Source: Aquincola sp.
GTDB taxonomy: Bacteria > Pseudomonadota > Gammaproteobacteria > Burkholderiales > Burkholderiaceae_C
Reading direction: 5' to 3'
DNA: 17,845 nucleotides
Assembly: GCA_029884035.1 (NCBI GenBank)
Contig: JAOUIM010000020.1
Location: forward strand, 1-17,845
Positions 13,430 to 17,845 of the stretch are shown here, in pieces (positions within the stretch are counted from its first letter, which is position 1; the number at the start of each line of letters is the position of its first letter). The notes beneath the pieces are model-generated. The model ran no database searches and was not told the DNA's origin. It saw nothing but the letters and a program-made list of their open reading frames with translations. The translations under genes were made by a program, and so were the position numbers.

Positions 13430-14727
13430 GCGGCTTGCTCCGCGACCTTGAGTGCGCGCTTGAGGTCGTCGATCAGGTCGTCGGCGTCCTCCAGGCCGAT
13501 CGATAGTCGGATCGTGCCGGGGCCGATACCGGCTTGCTGGAGCGCGGCGTCATCCATGCGGAAATGGGTAGTCGATGCCGGGTGGATCACCAGCGAGCGG
13601 CAGTCACCGACGTTGGCCAGGTGCGAGAACAGCTTCAATGCCTCGATGAAGGCCACCCCCTGCTTGCGCGAGCCCTTCAAGTCGAAGCTAAATACCGCGC
13701 CGCAGCCCCTGGGCAGCAGTTTCTTCGCCAAGGCGTGGCTCGGATGGTTCTCCAGCTCGGGATAGCCGACCGCGGAGACCATCGGGTGTGCAGCCAGGAA
13801 CGCCACGACCTTGCGCGCGTTGTCCACGTGCCGTGCCATGCGCAGCGGCAAGGTCTCGATGCCCTGCAACATCAGCCAGGCGGTGTGCGGGCTCATGCAA
13901 GCGCCGAAGTCGCGCAGGCCCTCGCGGCGCGCACGCAGCAGGAACGCGCCGCCGGTCGACTCCTCGGCGAACACCATGCCGTGGAAGCCGTCGTATGGCT
14001 GGTTCAACTCCGGAAAACGGCCCGCGCGGCTCCAGTCGAACGCACCGCCGTCGACGAGTACACCGCCCACCACCGTGCCATGGCCGCACAGGAACTTGGT
14101 GGCCGAGTGGAAGACGATATCGGCGCCGTGGTGGAACGGCTGCATCAGCCACGGGGTCGTGAAGGTCGAGTCCACCAGCAGTGGCGCGCCGGCCTCGTGC
14201 GCAATGGCCGACACCGTGGGGATGTCCAAAACGTCGAGGCCGGGGTTGCCGAGCGTCTCGCCGAACAGGAGCTTCGTCTCGGGCCGGATCGCGGCGCGCC
14301 AGCCGTCGATGTCGCCGGGCTTGACGAAGGTGGCCGTGATGCCGAATCGCGGCAGCGTGTAGGCGAGCAGGTTGTGCGACCCGCCGTACAGCGCCGAGCT
14401 CGACACGATGTGCGAGCCCGCGCCGGCCAGCGTCGTGACGGCCAGGGTCAAGGCGGCCTGGCCACTGGCCGTGGCGATCGATCCGACGCCACCCTCTAGC
14501 GCGGCCATGCGCTCCTCGAACACCGCATTGGTCGGGTTGCTGATGCGGCTGTAGACATGGCCCGAGCGCTCGAGGTTGAACAGCGACGCCGCCTGCTCAC
14601 TCGACTCGAACACGAACGAGGTCGACAGGTGGATCGGCAGGGCGCGCGCGCCAGTGGCCGGATCGGGGGCGGCGCCGGCGTGCAGCGCCAGGGTGTCGAA
14701 GCCGGGGTCGGAGGAGCCGGGGGGCAT
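13426..14727 (-). CDS. metY: O-acetylhomoserine sulfhydrylase (aminocarboxypropyltransferase)
   Basis: This 433-residue PLP enzyme of the Cys/Met metabolism family converts O-acetylhomoserine and sulfide to homocysteine, the direct-sulfhydrylation route to methionine. Seen: Y59 and R61 (YSRISNPTN), which bind the cofactor phosphate of the partner subunit; SGQAA at 88-92; the stacking tyrosine Y114 in ALYGGSHNLL; D186 in VDSTFTTPW; and the Schiff-base lysine K211 in HSATKFLCGHGT. Length and the HSATKFLCGHGT text favour MetY over the shorter MetZ (O-succinylhomoserine sulfhydrylase), but acyl specificity cannot be proved from sequence. The ATG at 14727 has a GAGG about 10 bases upstream. No SAM-riboswitch-like fold is evident in the short leader. 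It heads a three-gene coupled operon and diverges from the CBS protein gene. Confidence 0.93.
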   Translation of the reverse strand: MPPGSSDPGFDTLALHAGAAPDPATGARALPIHLSTSFVFESSEQAASLFNLERSGHVYSRISNPTNAVFEERMAALEGGVGSIATASGQAALTLAVTTLAGAGSHIVSSSALYGGSHNLLAYTLPRFGITATFVKPGDIDGWRAAIRPETKLLFGETLGNPGLDVLDIPTVSAIAHEAGAPLLVDSTFTTPWLMQPFHHGADIVFHSATKFLCGHGTVVGGVLVDGGAFDWSRAGRFPELNQPYDGFHGMVFAEESTGGAFLLRARREGLRDFGACMSPHTAWLMLQGIETLPLRMARHVDNARKVVAFLAAHPMVSAVGYPELENHPSHALAKKLLPRGCGAVFSFDLKGSRKQGVAFIEALKLFSHLANVGDCRSLVIHPASTTHFRMDDAALQQAGIGPGTIRLSIGLEDADDLIDDLKRALKVAEQAA

Positions 14728-14806
14728 GGGTCAGGGGCCTCGCAGGGTGTCGGTTCCGGGCATTGTGTGCTAACTTGCCACGCCTGCCTTAGGCTCTGGA
14801 GGGCCC

Positions 14807-15283
14807 ATGAAAGTCAGCGACATCCTGGCCGTCAAGGGCGGCACGCTCTACACGGTCACACCCGAGGAAACGCTCGGCAACGCGCTTCGCACGATGGCCG
14901 AGCTGGACATCGGCTCTCTGTGCGTGATGAGCCACGGCGAGCTGGCCGGCATGCTGACCTTCCGAGAGGTCATCCAGGCCATCGTCCGCAATGGCGGTAG
15001 CGTTGGCACGAGCGTCGTGCGCACTGTCATGGACGACTTCCCGCTGACCTGCACGCCCGAGACCGAACTCGACGAGGTGCGCCGCATGATGCTGTCACGC
15101 CACGCACGCTACATGCCGGTGATGAGCCAGAAGACGCTGATGGGCGTGATCTCGTTCTACGACGTCGCCAAGGCCGTGGTCGACAGCCAGGACTTCGAGA
15201 ACCGGATGCTCAAGGCCTATATCCGCGACTGGCCGGTGGGCGAGGGCGACGAGCCGCCGACTGCGAGTGCCCCGCCCCAGTAG
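14807..15283 (+). CDS. Two-CBS-domain protein
   Basis: This 158-residue soluble protein is made almost entirely of a tandem CBS pair: the first (about 8-66: TPEETLGNALRTMAELDIGS...GMLTFREVIQAI) and the second (about 75-128: TPETELDEVRRMMLSRHARY...MGVISFYDVAKAV). CBS pairs bind adenosine nucleotides such as AMP, ATP or SAM and regulate partner enzymes or channels. No catalytic domain is attached, so it is a stand-alone sensor whose partner is unknown. The start is clear: GGAGGG at 14798-14803 lies 3 bases before the ATG. It diverges from metY across 79 bases, which might let both respond to a shared regulator; that is inference. aroC follows after 79 bases on the same strand. Confidence 0.93.
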   Translation: MKVSDILAVKGGTLYTVTPEETLGNALRTMAELDIGSLCVMSHGELAGMLTFREVIQAIVRNGGSVGTSVVRTVMDDFPLTCTPETELDEVRRMMLSRHARYMPVMSQKTLMGVISFYDVAKAVVDSQDFENRMLKAYIRDWPVGEGDEPPTASAPPQ

Positions 15284-15335
15284 CGCCGCGCGAAGGTCCT
15301 CGCCCGCGTCGCCGCGCTGCCGGCGCAGCTGGCCC

Positions 15336-15356
15336 GGCCGATCGGCCTCCTAGAAT
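15336..15356 (+). promoter_or_regulatory. Palindrome plus -10-like box before aroC; possible leaderless start
   Basis: TAGAAT (15351-15356) ends six bases before the aroC ATG, so transcription could begin at the start codon; no Shine-Dalgarno is visible. Three bases upstream lies the perfect 12-base palindrome GGCCGATCGGCC (15336-15347), in the spacer between the -10 box and where a -35 would be. It could be an operator or chance in GC-rich DNA. No -35 match is seen. Confidence 0.35.
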
Positions 15357-15362
15357 GGCTGC

Positions 15363-16463
15363 ATGTCAGGCAGCACCTTCGGCCACCTCTTTCGTGTCAC
15401 CAACTTCGGCGAGAGCCATGGCCCGGCGATCGGCTGCGTGATCGACGGATGCCCTCCGGGCATGGCGCTTGCCGAACCCGACATCCAGCCCGACCTCGAT
15501 CGCCGCCGCCCCGGCACCAGCCGCCACGTCACGCAGCGCCAGGAGGCCGACCGCGTTCAGATCCTGTCGGGCGTGTTCGAGGGGCTGACCACCGGCACGC
15601 CGATTGCGCTGCTGATCCCCAACACCGACGCGCGCAGCAAGGACTACGCCAATCTGCTCGACACGTTTCGCCCCGGGCATGCCGATTACGCCTACTGGCG
15701 CAAGTACGGCCTGCGTGATCCGCGCGGTGGCGGGCGGGCGTCAGCGCGCCTGACCGCGCCGATGGTTGCTGCCGGTGCGGTCGCTCGCAAGTGGCTGCGC
15801 GAGCACCACCAGGTGCGGATCCGTGCCTGGATGGCGCGGCTGGGCGACATCGAGGTGCCATTTCAAGACCTCTCGTGGATCGACCAGAACCCGTTCTTCG
15901 CGCCCAGCAAGGAGATCGTGCCGCGCCTCGAGCAGTACATGGACGAGCTGCGCAAGTCCGGCGACTCGGTGGGTGCAGAGATCGTCTGCATGGCGCACAA
16001 CGTGCCGCCGGGCCTGGGTGAGCCGCTGTTCGACAAGCTCGATGCAGACATCGCGCACGCGATGATGGGGATCAATGCGGTCAAGGGTGTGGAGATCGGC
16101 GACGGATTCAAGGTGGTCGCGCAGCGCGGCAGCGTGCACGGCGACGAGCTGAGCCCGGCGGGCTTTCGCAGCAACCACGCCGGCGGCACCCTGGGGGGCA
16201 TATCCACAGGGCAGGATATCGTCGTGTCGCTGGCGATCAAGCCGACCAGTTCGATCCGCCTGCCCAGGGCCTCGATCGACCGCAATAACCAGCCCACCAC
16301 CGTCGAGACGCATGGCCGGCACGACCCCTGCGTCGGCATCCGCGCCGCGCCCATTGCCGAGGCCATGCTCGCGCTCGTGCTGATGGACCATGCATTACGC
16401 CACCGCGCACAGAACGCCGACGTGGCGGTGCCGGTGCCGCCGATTCCCGGCAGCGACTCGTGA
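15363..16463 (+). CDS. aroC: Chorismate synthase
   Basis: This 366-residue enzyme converts 5-enolpyruvylshikimate 3-phosphate to chorismate, the last common step to aromatic amino acids, folate and quinones, using reduced FMN. Seen: the first signature GESHGPAIGCVIDG (H19); the second active-site His at 106 in FRPGHADYAYW; RGGGRASARLTAP; and the C-terminal RHDPCVGIRAAPIAEAM signature. The glutamate seen in E. coli-type GGGRSSARETA is Leu here, a variant I recall from other Burkholderiales. Length matches bacterial AroC. ATG 15363 gives the normal N-terminus (MSGSTFGHLFRVTNFGESHG) but lacks a Shine-Dalgarno, and a -10-like TAGAAT sits six bases upstream, so a leaderless mRNA is possible. The transporter gene starts inside its stop codon (GTGA). 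Confidence 0.98.
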   Translation: MSGSTFGHLFRVTNFGESHGPAIGCVIDGCPPGMALAEPDIQPDLDRRRPGTSRHVTQRQEADRVQILSGVFEGLTTGTPIALLIPNTDARSKDYANLLDTFRPGHADYAYWRKYGLRDPRGGGRASARLTAPMVAAGAVARKWLREHHQVRIRAWMARLGDIEVPFQDLSWIDQNPFFAPSKEIVPRLEQYMDELRKSGDSVGAEIVCMAHNVPPGLGEPLFDKLDADIAHAMMGINAVKGVEIGDGFKVVAQRGSVHGDELSPAGFRSNHAGGTLGGISTGQDIVVSLAIKPTSSIRLPRASIDRNNQPTTVETHGRHDPCVGIRAAPIAEAMLALVLMDHALRHRAQNADVAVPVPPIPGSDS

Positions 16464-17659
16464 GTCTTGCGGTGCCGGCAGCGCCGGCTTCGCTCGTTCC
16501 GTTCGGCGCGCTCTCGCTTGCCTACCACGCATCGATCGGGCTGTTCAATCCGTACGCGCCGCTGTGGTTCCAGTCACTGGGCTTCTCGACCTTCGCGATC
16601 GGAGCGATCGCATCGCTGCAGGCGTGGACACGGATCGTCGTGCCCTACGGCTGGAGCTGGCTCGGTGACCACTGGGAGCAGGGCGCTCGGCGCGGCACGC
16701 TGCTGCGCATCGCCAGCACGCTTGCGCTGCTGTTCGCGCTCGGCCTGCTGGTGGCGCGCGACCTCGCGCCGGTCGCGATGTTCGTGGTACTGCTGTTCAT
16801 GGCCAATGGCGGTATCGTGCCGCTGGCTGAAGCGGCGCTGTCACATCGCCTGGCCACGGCGCGGGGGCTCGATGTTGCGCGCTACGGCCGCGTGCGCGTC
16901 TGGGGCTCGATCGGCTTCATCGTCTCGGTGAGCGTGTCCGGCGCGGCGCTGCAGGCCTACGGCATCTCGGCACTGCCGCTGTTCCTGGTGCTCATCAGCG
17001 CGACGATCGCGCTGGCGGCCTGGCGCCTGCCTGCCCGGGGTGGGATGGCGCCATCGGCACGGCTGGCACCGCCCGGGGGGGTATGGGCCATTGTGCGCGA
17101 GCCGACCGTGGCGTGGTTCTTCGCTGGCGTTTTCCTGACCGTGCTTGCGCACACGTCGTTGTACGTGTACCTGTCGCTGTACCTGGTGAACCTGGGCTAC
17201 GGCAAGACGGCGGTGGGCGCGCTATGGGCGGTTTCGGTGGTCGGCGAGATCGTGTTCTTCTGGACTCAGGGTCACTGGTTCTCGCGCTGGGGCGCGCAGT
17301 CGTGGCTCGTGATCGCGGCGGGGATCTCGATCGTGCGCTTTGCGGCAACCGCGTTGTTCGGCGGCTCCACCGCCGTGCTCGTGGCGGCGCAGTGCCTGCA
17401 TGCTGTCACCTTCGCCGCTCACCACGCGTCATGCATCGCGATGGTCGACCGCCACTTCCCTGGCGCATTGCGCGGCCGCGGCCAGGCGCTGTACACGACA
17501 CTCGGCTACGGCGTCTCGGGCGTGCTTGGCGGCCTCGGCGGTGGGATCATCGCCCAGCACTGGGGTTTTCCGGCGGTCTTTGCGGCCGCCGCGCTCGTAT
17601 CGGTTGCCGCGCTGGTGTGTTGCCGGCGATCGCTGCACCACGCATCGGCGTCGAATTGA
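16460..17659 (+). CDS. MFS transporter, HcaT/PPP-like
   Basis: This 399-residue inner-membrane protein of the major facilitator superfamily has about twelve hydrophobic segments, two sets of six separated by a polar loop near 190-205 (LPARGGMAPSARLAPPGG). The motif RYGRVRVWGSIGFI near 134-147 and the N-terminal SLAYHASIGLFNPYAPLWF resemble the phenylpropionate permease (HcaT) and nucleoside:H+ symporter-like subgroup. The substrate is unknown; the name HcaT should not be taken as evidence for phenylpropionate. The start is GTG 16460, overlapping the aroC TGA by 4 bases (GTGA), so translation is coupled to aroC. The coupling invites the idea of an aromatic-compound exporter or importer, but conserved gene order alone does not show that. 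No terminator hairpin is evident after the stop. Confidence 0.9.
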   Translation: MSLAVPAAPASLVPFGALSLAYHASIGLFNPYAPLWFQSLGFSTFAIGAIASLQAWTRIVVPYGWSWLGDHWEQGARRGTLLRIASTLALLFALGLLVARDLAPVAMFVVLLFMANGGIVPLAEAALSHRLATARGLDVARYGRVRVWGSIGFIVSVSVSGAALQAYGISALPLFLVLISATIALAAWRLPARGGMAPSARLAPPGGVWAIVREPTVAWFFAGVFLTVLAHTSLYVYLSLYLVNLGYGKTAVGALWAVSVVGEIVFFWTQGHWFSRWGAQSWLVIAAGISIVRFAATALFGGSTAVLVAAQCLHAVTFAAHHASCIAMVDRHFPGALRGRGQALYTTLGYGVSGVLGGLGGGIIAQHWGFPAVFAAAALVSVAALVCCRRSLHHASASN

Positions 17660-17845
17660 GGTTTCGCGATGCCGAGGGCGTACGGGCAGATCGACGGCCT
17701 GTGGCGCGGTTGCGCCCTTGGCTCCTGGGTTGGCGCATGCTTCGACTCGAAGGATCCATGTCGCCCTGCGGACCGTCCGCCCCAATCACCCCGTGCAGTG
17801 TCGGTTCGCGACCGCTGCGTGGCGACGCGACCTCGACCACAGCGG
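17660..17845. other. Right-edge stretch with no supported gene
   Basis: These 186 bases follow the transporter gene. A plus-strand frame from ATG 17669, with GAGG upstream, stays open to the edge for 59 codons (MPRAYGQIDGLWRG...). Its translation becomes Arg/Pro-rich and matches nothing I recognise. Third-position GC is high early and falls later. It may be the start of a real gene cut by the window edge or just open GC-rich sequence. I see no RNA gene or clear terminator here. Confidence 0.3.

Noticed and set aside
17669..17845. A possible gene start running off the right edge
   Set aside because: A Shine-Dalgarno-like GAGG is present, but the 59 visible residues are Arg/Pro-rich toward the end, match no family I recognise, and codon bias fades. 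Kept only as a note.
1..17845. Mobile elements, CRISPR array, tRNA or rRNA, defence or secretion cluster
   Set aside because: No transposase, integrase, regularly spaced repeats, cloverleaf or rRNA-like stretch was seen, and all identified genes are metabolic, housekeeping or small hypothetical genes.

Overview
The window is GC-rich, densely coded bacterial chromosome. The gene content and order point to a betaproteobacterium of the order Burkholderiales, perhaps the Leptothrix/Rubrivivax/Methylibium neighbourhood. Supporting signs are odhA-odhB-lpdA followed directly by zapE, the betaproteobacterial type of E3 with its N-terminal 'GGPAPGGTC' segment, and a structured leader before odhA that looks like the sucA RNA motif known from Burkholderiales. 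Placement below order is a guess. No mobile element, integrase, tRNA, rRNA or CRISPR array is visible, and every gene that lies wholly inside the window looks intact.

Layout. (1) Positions 1-1471: the last codons of an unknown gene, a nitronate monooxygenase-family flavoprotein and a tiny Gly/Val-rich putative lipoprotein run on the plus strand. They converge on, and slightly overlap, a small eight-cysteine YkgJ-like protein on the minus strand. (2) Positions 1472-9118: an odhA promoter and leader, then the 2-oxoglutarate dehydrogenase complex genes odhA (E1), odhB (E2) and lpdA (E3), then zapE (cell-division ATPase) and an exported coiled-coil protein overlapping zapE by 23 bases. (3) Positions 9131-12301: a PP2C-type phosphatase on the minus strand, divergent from a YdcH/DUF465 small protein and an XPD-like Fe-S helicase of the DinG/YoaA family. 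(4) Positions 12309-14727, minus strand: metY, an alpha/beta hydrolase and an Mpo1-like (DUF962) membrane protein, joined by two 4-base ATGA overlaps. (5) Positions 14807-17659, plus strand: a two-CBS-domain protein, aroC (chorismate synthase), and an MFS transporter whose GTG start overlaps the aroC stop. The final 186 bases hold no gene I can support.

How it fits together. Most genes are core metabolism or housekeeping: TCA-cycle oxidation of 2-oxoglutarate, methionine/homocysteine synthesis, the last shikimate step, DNA repair and division. I do not see a new defence, secretion or biosynthetic system. The most interesting signal is regulatory. In the odhA leader, an 8-base segment (1665-1672) is perfectly complementary to the odhA Shine-Dalgarno region (1733-1740). 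It encloses two further hairpins and partly overlaps a competing hairpin, which is the architecture expected of a translation switch. Secondary signals are two GC-rich hairpin clusters (before odhB and before the helicase) that may be diverged copies of one intergenic repeat, and two genes whose -10-like box sits exactly six bases before the start codon, suggesting leaderless mRNAs.
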